A stretch of 64,000 nucleotides of DNA. Origin: Actinoplanes sp. N902-109. GTDB taxonomy: Bacteria; Actinomycetota; Actinomycetes; Mycobacteriales; Micromonosporaceae. A model generated the notes under the pieces. That model searched no databases, had not been told where the DNA came from, and saw nothing but the letters and a program-made list of their open reading frames with translations. Where the stretch lies: contig NC_021191.1 of the NCBI RefSeq assembly GCF_000389965.1, positions 559,501 through 623,500 on the forward strand. Reading direction: 5' to 3'. Made by a program: the position numbers and the translations under genes. The first letter of the stretch is position 1, and every line of letters starts with the position of its first letter. Of this stretch, positions 50,701 to 62,700 are shown piece after piece.

Positions 50701-53700
50701 ACTGCCGCATCCGGTACGGGCACCGGCGCGCTGAAGTGCGGCGCTGGACCACTGGCCGGGGGCGGGGCCGGGTGACCCGGGGCTGCGTGGCTCGGGGCTG
50801 CGTGACCCGGGGCTGCGTGGCCCGGGGCCGGGTGGCTCGGGGCCGGCGGCTGGTCCGGGGTCGCCCCGGGGCCGTTCAGCGCGTCGTCGAACGGGACGTG
50901 CGACGGCACGGCGACCGGTTCGTCCTCGTCGTCGGACAGCTCGTCGTCATCGAGATCGGAGAGCGTGTCGTCGTCGCCGCCCAGGTACTCGACATGGGCG
51001 TCGAGGTCGTCGGTCACGTCGGCGGCCGGTGACAGCGGCGGGGAGGGCGCCGGTGATGCTTCCGGGGACGGTGTGGCGTACAGGAAGGCGAACTCGCCGG
51101 GCTCGCCCGGGACGTCGCTCGCGGCCTGCATTGCCGCGTGGCTGCCGCTGCCCACCACGTCGAACCGGCGGAACCGGCTGCCGGCCGGGACGTGCACCCG
51201 GCCACCGGGCAGCGTCACCGAGCCGTTCGCCGCCCACACCGTCGCGGTGAACTGCTCCTGGGTGCTGAGGTGCCGCAGGAAGTCGAACGCGACCTGGCCG
51301 GGCCGCACCGTCGTGCCCGCCCGGGACGGCCACAGCACGATGTCCGTGGTGCGCGCCGGACGCCGGTTGACCATCCGTTGCGCCTCGGCGACCAGCGCGG
51401 CCAGCGTACGACCGCCGATCCGCACCACGCTGCCGTCGGCCCGGGCCACCTGGACGTACCGGGGACTCGCGGCAGCCGCGTTGACCGTGAACACGGCCGC
51501 CCGCCGCCGCCACGGCGCCGGTACCTCGGTCAGCTGCCCGGTCCCCGGATCGAACTCCCGGATCGTCGGCTGTTGCGCGGCCTGGTGGGCGGCCCGCATC
51601 TCGGCCTCGTCGGTGGCGTCACGCGGGAACCCGATGCCGGACAGCCCGCCGTTGCCGTCCCCGAGCAGCAGCGGCGTCCGCAGGTCCGCGATCCGCAGGT
51701 CGTCGACGATGGGCAGGTCCCGGACCGGGTCGGCGGGCACCGGCACCGCCGCGGTCTCGGTCGGTGCGGGCAGCATCGCCGCGAAGTCACCGTGATGGTC
51801 CAGCGCAAGCGAGGTGCCAGTGGCGGTGACCGATGTCTGAGTCGCGTACAGGTCACCGCGGTAGTCGAACAACGCCCGGGCCGCGGCGAACACGTCATGG
51901 CCGAGATTGCCCGGACCGGCGTGGAAGCCCGCATAAGGTGCCAGCAGCACCAGCGAAGTCGCGGGCCCGGCGCCGCGCACGTCGAGCAGCCCGGTGCCGT
52001 TGACCAGCCGGATCACATCCGCCGGGCTCAGCGTGCGCAGTCCGCCGCGGGTCGGCACGGTCGCCGACCGGCCGTCCGACAGGTCGAAGTGGACGACGAA
52101 CGGCCGGCGGCCCTTGCTGCCCGCCCAGCCGGGCACCACCCGGTGCGGTGTTCCGGTCCCGGCGGTACCCGGGTAGCTGAGCACGGCGGCGTGGTCGGCC
52201 GCCCGGTGCGACGCGGCCCAGGTCGCGATCGCGGTGCGGTGCTTGCCGTCGACCGCGTAACTGACCCCGAAGACCCGACCGTCGGCGTCCCGCAGCCGGC
52301 GGGGCTCCCGGATGACGTGCTCGTCGACCTCCTCGTCGACCTCCTCGTCGCTGTCGTTCTCGTGGTCGTTGGCCGTGCCGGCTGCGTCGCCGTCGTCGCT
52401 GTCTTCGTCGGTGTCCGGCGCTTCGCTGTCGTCGTCAGTGTCCGGCGCTTCGCTGTCGTCGTCGGTGTCCGGCGCTTCGCTGAGCTGGTCGTCGGAATCC
52501 TCGTCGGTGCTCTCGCCGTCGCTTGCGGTGCCGGCCGGGCCGGGGGAGGTGGCTGCCGGCTGTGTCGCCGGGGTCGCACCGCTGCCGGCCGGGATGGTGG
52601 TCGTGCTGCCGGCGGGGACGGTGCCGGTGGGCGCGCCGGCGGCGGGAGCGGGTTGGGGGTCGGCGGCCATCCGGGCGGGTGGCCGGCCGGCGACCATGCC
52701 GATGCGGCCGGAGGCGGTCCACAGGACCGGTCCCGTGGTGGCCTGCACGGCCTGGCGGGCCGGGTCGATCGGGAGAGCGGTGGCGAAGTCGTGGCCCACG
52801 CTGCCGGGTTCGTCGCGGAGCCCGGCTTGCGGGGAGCCGAGCAGGATGTTGGTGCGCCCGGCCGCGAGCAACTCGGCGACGCGGGGATGCTGCGCGACCA
52901 GGTGCGCCAGGTCCGCACCGGTCACCTCGAGCTTGCGGCCGTTCCTCGCCTGGACCCACACCCGTACGCCGTCGCCCGCAACCGCGATCGCATAGCTGGA
53001 CGTGCCGCGGGGCGTGCCGGTGACCTGGCCCCCGGCTGTCACGTCGGCCGGGTCGCCGGGCAGCGGCAGGGCCAGGCCCCGATCGCCGGGCAGCTCGTGG
53101 TGCGTGACGTCGCTCAGGCGCGGACCGCGGACCAGGGCGAACCCGCCGTCGCGGACCACCAGCCCGGCACCGCCGCGCCGGACCAGCGGGCGCACCTCGG
53201 CGTGCGCACCGGTCGGATGGTAGATCGCCCGGTAGCCGCCCGACGCGATCTGACCGGCCAGGACGTCGTGCGCCTCGGCCGGCGTCAGACCCCCGCGCGG
53301 ACCGAGCACGACCAGCACCATCGGCCGGTTGAAGGCGGACCTGTCCAGCTCACGGAAGCCGGGCTGCTGCTGCAGGTGGCCGACCAGGTCCCGGGGGGCC
53401 ACCATGGTGGTTGCGCCGGACCGGGCGGGCACCCGGAAGCCGGGACCGTTCGCCGCCCGCTGGACGTACACGAACACCGGCTTGCCGGCCGCGCGCTCGG
53501 CGCCGGGCGCCCAGGGGGCCGGGCGGGACTGCCGGTCGACCTGGTCGCCGCCGATCGCCGTCTCCACGACGAGGACGTCGGTGTCGTCGAGGGCCTCGGC
53601 GTACGCGGAAAGCTCGCGGTTCAGGGCCGGGTTCGTGACCAGGGAGAACCCGAAGCCGGTGCCGTCCCGGCCGGACAGGACGCGAGCGGGCGGCACCGGT

Positions 53701-56700
53701 TCGGGCTGGTCCTGCGGAGCCGCGGGGGCGGGCGCGGGTGCGCTCGGCTGCGGTGCGGTCGGGGTCGGCGGCTCCTCCGGTTCGGGATCGGAATAGACGC
53801 TCTCGATCTCGATGTCCTGCTCGATCGGCTTGAACTCGCGGAAGTCGCCGTCCTGCGGCAGGTACACCCGGTCGGGCACGGTCCGCAGGTCGGTCTCGGC
53901 ATCCGGGGCGTAGACCGCGGCGACGTGATCGGCGTTGCGGTAGGCCCACTCGGCGAAGTCGTGCGCCAGCCCGCCGGGCGCGTTGCGGGCACCGGACGAC
54001 GAGCCGAACAGGACGGTCGGCGTCACGTCGGCGTTCGGACCGGCGAAGAGCCCTTCCTCCTGCGTCAGCCGGGCCAGCGTGGCCCCGTCGACCCGGATCA
54101 GGCCGCGATCGTGGTGCCGGACAATGGCGTACCCGTCACCGGACGTCCACGTGTTGACGATCCGCGGGGGGTGCATGTCGTCGTGCCACGGTGCCCGTAC
54201 GTCGGCGATGGCCCCGGGCCGCCGCCGCGAGGGCACCGAGAACAAGCCGTCCCGCGCCGCCCGGTTGGCCCGGGACATCACCGCCCGATCGCCGTCGGAC
54301 AACGGGAAGTTCAGCCCGATCGTGGTGCCCTGCTCGTTCTCCACCGCGACCATCCGGATGTCCTGCGCGGTCACCGAGTTGTCGATGGGCGGCAACGGCC
54401 GCTGCGGCGGCCGGGCAGTCCACGAGTCCGCCGCGGCGTTCCGCGCCCTCGGCGCGGAGTCCCGGGTCAGTGGTGGGGGAGCGGCCGGTTGGAGGCCGAA
54501 CGCGACGATGCGGCCGGCGACGCCGATGCGGGCGGTGCCCTCGGAGTTGGGGTTGGTGTACAGGCGAGCCGTGGGGGCGTAGGTCTGGGTGTGACCATCC
54601 CGGATGCCCCGCAGGGTCTCGTGGAAGTCGTGGGCCGCCCCGCCCTGCTGCCGTAGCCGGCCGGTGTCGCAGGACAGCAGCAGGACCGGGGCAACCGGGC
54701 CGGTAGTCGAGCCCTGCAGCGCACCGGCCTGGGCGGCCAGCTCGGCGAAGGTAGCGCCGGGCACCCGGATGGTGCCGCCGTTCCTCAGGCCGAGGGTGAA
54801 CGCCGAGTCGTCGCCGTGGACGTCGACGTAGACCGGGCGGGCGGCGCCCCATGGTGCCGGTTCGTCGGTGTGCGGGCCGTCCGGGGTGCCGGTGAAGCTG
54901 CGGTAGGTGTCGACCTCGCCGGTGCCCGCGGCGGCGAACCGGGACATGATCGTCTCGTCGCCGGTGGTGCTGGGGAAACCGACGCCGATGACGCTGCCCT
55001 GCGAGTTGCGCAGCGGGACAGTGCGCACGTCGTCCAGGGACAGCGTGGCGGCGCGGACGGCGTCGAGCTCGGCCTCGTGCCTGCGGTGCGCCGCCCACCA
55101 GGCCTGCTCGGCGGTCCCGGACGACGGATCGGCGGTCCATTCCTCGCCGCGGCGGGCCAGGTCGAGGGCGGATCGGCGGAGCGACGGCGGCAGTTCCACG
55201 CCGGTGCGCGCCTGGGCCTCCGCGTCCGGCATCCGGATGGTGACCGCGTCGGCGATGGCGAGCTGGGTTCCGGCCGGCCGGCTCCCGTCGGGTGCGCGGG
55301 CGATGAAGCGGAACTCCACGTCGTACGCGAGGCTCCGGGTCAGCTTGTCGGTGTCCTCGCCCGTGGCCGGCAGCTCCCCGACGGATTGGCCGGGCAGCGT
55401 GTTCTCCACCTTGAGCCCGCGGTCCGGGTCGGTGCGATAGATCGGCTGCTCGTAGAACGTGGAGGCGTTGACCGCGTCGAACGGGTGGCGTTCGCCCACG
55501 TCCTTGGTCTCGGCGGGGTGGTTGACGCCGCCGCCGGCCACCGGGCCGTTCATCTTGACCGCATACGTGTTCCCGGTGGCCCGCTCGAGTTTGTGCTCCC
55601 GGTCGTGGTGCCGCCCACCGCCGAGCTCGACCCGGGCGTCGGCGTGGGCGAAGCGCGGCCGGGGGCGGATGCGGGCGTCCACGATCAGGTCCCGGCCGGC
55701 CTTGCCGAGGGGCAGCACGAAGCGGCCCTCGGTCATCCCGCCCTCCAGCGCGGCCTTGAGGTTGGTGACCGTGAGGCCGTCGCGCAGCGCGGTGCGGGTG
55801 GCCTCGTCCACCTCAGCGCCCGAGCCGGTCACCGCCTGCGCGGCCGCATCGTGCAGGTTGCCGAGGTCCGCCAGGACGTGTTCGACGGCGAACCGGCCGC
55901 GGCCGGGCAGCGTCTGGTGCCGGTCCTCGGCTGTGCGCCAGCGTTCCCGGGCGTCGTCGGTGAGGTCGCGCAGCGGCAGCCGCACCGGGCGGCCGGCGTG
56001 ACCCAGCGGCCGGTCACCACGCGGCAGTGGGCGGGTGTCGCCCGGGATCGTGTGCACCTGCACCGGGTGCCGGGTGGTCACGGTGATCCCGTCGGCGGGC
56101 AGGTCGTGGCCGGTGACGGTGACGGTGAAGCCGAGGTCGCCGGCGAACCGGGCGACCGGGCCCTTGACCGTGAGCGACTGCTCCAGCTCGACCTCGTCGT
56201 GCTTGCTGTCCTTGGTGGACGTGACGCCCAGGTTCGCGGTGCCGACGTAGCCGCCGCCGAGGAACCCGGTCGCCGGTGTCTCACCGGGTGCGGCGCCGGC
56301 CTCGGTCCAGGTGCCCTGCGCCCGCCCGGTCACCGACACCGAGGCGAGGGTCCGGCCCCGGCCGGCGGTGTCGGCGTCGCGGACGGTGGTGCTGTCGCTG
56401 ACGGACAGCTCGGTGGCCTGGTCGATGCCGGTGAACTGAGGCTGGTTCACGAAGTCCGCGGTCAGCGTGACGTGGTAGGTGTGCCCGCGGAACCGGCCCT
56501 CGAGCCGGACCGGCAGGCTGCGCCCGCCGTTGAGCGCGCTGCCGAGGTGGTGGTCGGCCTTGCCGAGGAACGACTGCACCATCCGGACGTTGTCGTGCGG
56601 CTGGTCGAGCGGGGACTCGGGCAGCAGGGCGTCCGCGATGTCCGGCCCGGCCTGCTCGGCGATGGCGTCGCGCAGCTGGGTGACCACCCCGGTGAGGTCC

Positions 56701-59700
56701 AGCGGGGTCAGGACGCCGCCCAGCCCCAGCGAGGCCGGGCGCCCGGGGGTCACCGGCGCGGGCAGGTCGCCGACGGGCGCGGCGGGCGGGGGCGGCGGGG
56801 TGGTCTCCAGGGCCTGGGCCCGGTCGCGGTGGGCGTCGCGCACCAGGTCGGTCTCGCGCTGCTGGCGGCGTACCAGGGCGGCCTGCCGGTCCTGCTGCTG
56901 GGTGGTGAGCTCGGCGCTCCGCGCGCGGCGGCGGGCCGCGGCTGCCTCGCGTTCGGCCTGCTGCCGGGCCGGACGCGCGGCGACCGCGTCGGCTACCGCG
57001 CGGTCCCGCCGGGCCGCGCCCTGGCGGAAGGCGTGCAGCTCCCGGGCCTGGGCCCGCTGCAGGTCCAGGATCTGCCGCAACCCGGTCCAGTCGCCCGGGG
57101 CCACCCGAGCCCGCAGCGCGCGCAGCGCCTCGGCCTGGCTCCGGCGCAGGTCCCGCTCGCCGCGGGCGTTGTCCTTGCGGACGCGATTCGCGAAGTCCCG
57201 GGCGTCGCGCAGTTCCCGCTGCTGACGCCGGGCCAGGTCGGCCGGCTCGCGGTCGTGACCGGCCTGCAGCTCGGCGCGCGCCGCTGCGAGGTCGGCCTGC
57301 TGCTGCGCTGCCTCCTGCCGGTGCTTGTCGGCCAGCCGCTCGGCGTCGCTGCCACGGCGCTGTTGCTCGTCGTACTGCTGCAGGTCGCGCAGCTGCTGCG
57401 GGGTCATCCACATCAGCACCGCGCCCGGCATGGTGAAGCGCTGCGCGGCGGTGCCGCGGCCGGCCGGGACGACGCCGAGCGGGTCGAGCGTGGTGCGGTG
57501 CTGGGCCTCGGCGTACACCTCGGCCTCGACGTCGAGCTGGACCAGCACCTTGCGCTCCGGCCCGTGCCCGAGCCGCAGTTTGGTGACGCCGGCCAGCCCG
57601 CGTTCCTTGACGGTGCCCCAGGTGCGCTGCCACGGCGTCAGCGAGGCGACCAGCACCCCACCCGGGTTCGCGGTCACGTCGTCGCTCACCACGCCCGGCC
57701 CGGTGACCGAGGCCACGCCGGTGATCGAGGTGCTGATCTCGTACGAACGCCCGCGCTTGCCGCCCACCGACGCCCCGCCGGACAACACATGCTTGACCCG
57801 CTCGAACTCGGTGGTCCCCAGCGGCTTGGGGTTCGTCGGGCGCAACCGGACCCGCGCGTCCGCGTCGCCGGTGCTCAGCCGCCGGTCGTGCCCGAGGTTG
57901 CTCAGCGCGAGCGGCCGGCTGAACAGCTCGGGGTTGGTGGTCAGCAGCTCGGGGGAGAGGTTGTTGGCCACCGCCGTGGAGTTGCGCCCGTCCGGGAAGA
58001 CATAGATGTCGTCCTGTGCGGCCTCGGCAAGGGTCTCCTTGACCGCGTCCTGCAGGTGCTCGACCCCGCGGAACGCCTCGATCCGCGCGCCGTCCAGCCC
58101 GAGCGGATAGCCGCCGGTGACGGCGTTGAGCGGACCCGGGCCGGCGATCCACTCCCGGTCGCGGGGCGTCACCGTGGGCAGCACGTCCGGTCGCGTACGG
58201 GTCACCCGATGCTCCGGCACCAGCATGCGCACCGACACCGGGAAGGCCCTGGGCCGGTAGTCCACCACGGCCACGTCGCGCGGCAGGCCCCGGCCGGGCC
58301 GCCCGGGCGTGATGCGCTGGAAGTTGTCGTTGGTCCGCACGCTGGCCCGGACCGTCGCCGAGAGCTGCAGCGTCGCGGCGAACTCGCGCATCGGCTGGTC
58401 GGTGAGGTCGCCGTCGGGGCCCAGCTCCGGACCGGACCGGGAATCGGTCACGTGCCCCTGGCGCAGGCCGACCTCGTGCCCCCGCGCGCTGGTCCGGCTG
58501 ATCCGTGGACCGCCGAGCAGCGTCGAGAACGCGCGCCCGACCGGGCCGAGGACCCGCGCTTCCAGGCTCAGCTCGGTGGTGCGGGTCCGCTCGCGCCCGG
58601 TCGTGGTGGTGGTCTTGTTCTTGCGCTTGTCGTCGGCCTGCAGCGTGCCGCGCTCGGTGAGCTCGCCGTCGGACAGGTCGGACAGCCGCCCGCCGACGGT
58701 CACCACCGAGGTGTGGGTGAAGAAGCGCCCACGTTTGACCAACGGGATCTCCAGCCCCGGCCCGACGATGCGGTCGAGGACGTACCGCAGCTGCCGGTTG
58801 GACAACCGCTGCTTGGCCTCGGCGTCGCGGGACAGGATGGCCTGCACGGTCGCGGTCAGCCCCTTGGCCAGCGCGGGGTCGTCGAAGGTCCGCAGGAAGG
58901 CGTCGGACTCCAGGGTGAACGTGTGGTGCCCGGGCACACTGCGCAGCGCCTCGACGATCGACTCGTAGATCCGGTCGCCGCCGCTGAGATCGTCGATGAA
59001 CGCGCCGCCGAACGACTCGCCCTGTTCGAGCTGCGGCGGGGCGAAGTGGGTGCGGTCCGGGCCCCGGCGGCCCCGCCAGCCCGCGTGGTCCCGGTCCGGG
59101 TCGAGCGCGCTGTCCTTGACCCGGTCGCGGGTCGTCCACTGGAGTGTGTGGACGCTGCCGTCGAGCGTGCGGGCCGGGTTGCCGAGGGTGCGGACCTGCA
59201 GGTCGTACACGGTCTGGTAGCGCACCGCGGGGCCGGTCGCGGTCAGCGTCTGCCGGTTGCTGATCTCCTCCTTGATCTCCTGGGTGGTCGCGCCGGTGCG
59301 CGCGGCGGAGACCTTGGGCGCCACCAGCAGGGTCAGCGGCGGGATGTCGGTGCCGCCGCCGGCCAGTCCCCACACCGTGACCGGCCGGTCGGCCGAGGTG
59401 GTGTCGGTGTTCTCCCCGGTGAACGCGGTGGTGTCGACGTGGGTGGCGGTGTCGACGCTCTCCACGACCTGCACCTGCCGGGCCACCAGCCGCATCTGGA
59501 TCTGCCGGTCGCGGCCGGGGAACAGCCGGCGCCACCCGCGGGCGGGCGAGCGCAGCAGCGGCGCCGACGACACCCAGCCGCGGTGCTGGTCGGCCGGGTC
59601 GGTGACGACCATCTTGGCGAGGTTGGCCGCGAGGTTGGCGTCGCCGAGGAACTGCTGCAGCACCTCGCGCCCGGGTGCGCCGATCCGGGTGATGTCGCCG

Positions 59701-62700
59701 AGCCCCTGGTCGGCCAGCAGCTTCTCCACCTGGTTGAAGTAGGAGCCGTCGGTCGGCCTGCTGACCAGGCTCTCCAGCCCGAAGCGCCGCGGTGGCTCGG
59801 CGGCCGGCGACGGGGTGTCCGCGGGCAGGGTCTCCGGCAGCGCCGGCGGCCGGGTCAGTGCGGTGGGCACGCGCAGCGCGACCGTGCCGTCGGCGCGCAC
59901 CGGGTCGGTCGAGGTGCCGTCCGGGAACGTCAGGGTGGCATGGAACACGATCGGCACCCGGACGTCCACCCGTTCCTGCACCTCGACCGTGGTGGTCGTG
60001 GTGTAGGCGGTGCGCTGGGCGGTCGAGCGGGTGACGGCCGGACGGGTGGGCAGCGTCGCGCCGACCCCGGCGATCATGCCGGGGACCGCGGTGACCGTCG
60101 CCTTGGGCTCGATGTGCTCGGCGCGGCCGTGCCGGATCGAGTGCCGCGCCACGCCCTCGGTCTTGGTCGTGGCCTTCGCCGGCTTGGTGGCGGCCTCCCG
60201 CACGGTGACCTCGGGCCAGGCGAGCGTCGCGGTGACGGTCAGCTCGGCGGGCCGGCCGTCCACCGTCACCGCGTACGGCCGACCGGCCCCGAGGAACTGG
60301 TCGATGTCGAGCCGGGCGTCCTCGGCGAGCGTCGCGAGGTCGGTGCCGGCGATGCCGGGCGCCAGGCCGCGGACCACCGCGGCGATCGGCGCACCCTCGG
60401 TGGGGTGCAGCTGTTCGGCCAGGCCGAGGGTCCGGCTTTCCCGCAGGTACGGCGGCAACCCTTGGACGACCGCAGCCGGCGCGGGAACGGCCACGTCGCC
60501 CTCGGTGGTGACCGCGACACCGATCGAGTCGGCGTCCTCGATGAACCGGGACGCGGACATCCGGTCGTCCGGCGCCTCGATCAGCAGGTCCGCGGGCGGG
60601 TCGCCGTCCTCGTCGGACTCGGCGGCGGTCTCCGCGACACCCAGCTCGGCGGCGGCGTCCAGCGCCCCGGCGAGGCTCTGCTCCGGCGTGCGCAGCAGGT
60701 CCTGGGCCTCGCTCAGGTGCTCGACCGCTTCCTCGTGCGCGGCCACCGCGCCGGGCACGTCCTGCTCGACCTCGTCGAGCCGGTCGGCCGTGCCGTCGAG
60801 CAGGGCCCGCAGGTCCCGGGTCTGCGCCCGGACGTCGCCGACGTGGTCGTGGAATGCCCGGTCGAGCTGGTCGCGCAGGTCCCGGTCGCGGTTGGTGCTC
60901 AGCCGGGCGCCGTGTGCGGCGGCGAACGCCTGGGCGAGCCGAAGATCGTCGGTCCGGGTGCCGGCGGGGTCGGCGGCCAGCTCGGCGGCGGTCCGCTCGG
61001 CCGCGGTGGCCCGGTCCGCCGCCGCCTGGCCGGCGGTGATCAGCGAGGTGAAGTGCCGGTGGAACCGGCCCAGCGTCGCCAGCGTCCGGCGGGCCCGCAC
61101 GGCGTCGGCCACGGCCCGGTCGGCGTTGCGCCGCACGGCGTCGAGGTCCGCCCGGGCACCGGCGGCGTCGGCCAGCGCCGAGCGGATCGGTGCGTCGGCG
61201 GCCCGCACGTCGGCCGCCGCACTCACCGCCCGGCTGCGCAGGTCGCGGCCGGCGGCGCTGTCCGGGAACCGGTCCCGGGCCCGGTCCGCGGCCTGCTGCA
61301 CGGCACGCGACTGCGACCACAGCGCGGTCGTACGGGCACCGAGCTCGCTGTGCACGTCGTCGATCTGGTCGGCGAGGCTACGCAGCTGTCCGGCGAGCTG
61401 GATGGCGTCGCGGTGCAGGCGGTCGGCGGGCGCGGCATCGGCCAGCAGCGGTGTGATCGCGTCGAGCAACGGCTGCAGCTGCCGGGCGGTGTCCCGGGCG
61501 TCCTGACGGGCCTCCTCGGCGTCGAACCCGATCTCGGCGGCCACCCCGGCGGGGTCCACCGCACCGAGGTCGGCGTCGGTGCCCAGCACGTACGGCAGGT
61601 CGGTGACCGTCGTCCGCCCGTCGGCGTGGACGAACTCCAGGAACCGGGTCGCCGCCGTGGGCGCCGCCACGACCGGCCGCCCGTCGGTGTCGTAGTCGGT
61701 CGCGGGGGTCACCACGGCATGCCCGTCCGAGGTGGCCCACGCGGTGGCGACCGGCGCGACGATCCGGGTGCCGGGCAGTTCCGGGGCGAGCTGGGCTGCG
61801 AAGCCGTTGTCCCGGTCGGCGGCGGTGTCGCAGGCCATCAGCACGACCGGCTTGCCGGCCCAGCGCGGATCGGCCCTGATCCGGCGGGCCAGCTCACCCG
61901 CGGTGACCCGGCGGCCCTCCGGGCGCAGGTGGTACGCGTCGGCATGGGAGAACACCGTGTAGCGGTCGGCGCGGGCCGGGAAGTGCTCGGCGGTGGCCGC
62001 CTGCCCCGGGTCCTCGGCGTCGGTGAACAACAGACCGGCGGCCACCGGCTGGGTCGTGACGTCACCGCCCATGCTGACCGGGGTGACCGTGGACGCCGGA
62101 TCGCCCAGCCGGCCGGGGGCCTGGGCGACGGCGGTGACCACCGGCACCCGCGGCGCGTCGGCGTTCGGGTTGCGGAACTGGACGAGGTGACCGCCGTCCT
62201 CGATGCGCAGCGGGGTGCCGGCGCGCAGGGTGCCGGTGGCGCCGTACGCCTCGCCGAGGTGGCCGTGCTGCCGGGCCGCGGTCCGCAGGAAGTCGAAGAC
62301 CGCGCCGCCCTCGCTCGCCAGTTGCGCGGCGGAGCAGGACAGGAACAGCAGCGGGGACTGCTTGCCCGACCGGCTCTGCTCGACCGCGCGGGTCTGGTCC
62401 ACCAGATCGGCCAGCTGGTCGCCGTTGACCGGGACGACGCGGCCGGGCGTGCCGTCGGCGTTCTTCAACCGGATGCGGAACGAGGTGGGCTCGGCGTGCG
62501 CCTGCACGAAGAACATCTGCCGGTCGCCGAGCCCGTCGCGGCCGCCCCAGGGCACCGGCAGCGTCTGCGAGCCGTCCGCCGAATCCTGCACGTAGGTGTC
62601 CGGCTGCGCGTTGTCGATCGCGGGCATCGACGTCTCGAACAGCGCCCGGTCGCCGCGGCGGGTCGGGAAGCCGACGCCGATGACCGGGCCGGGCGTGCCG

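Noticed and set aside
44391..51032. A 2,213-codon open frame on the plus strand opposite the giant gene
   Set aside because: Its translation is low-complexity Arg/Gly/Val/His-rich and shows no domain, whereas the minus frame gives repeated modules. Long antisense frames are expected in high-GC DNA.
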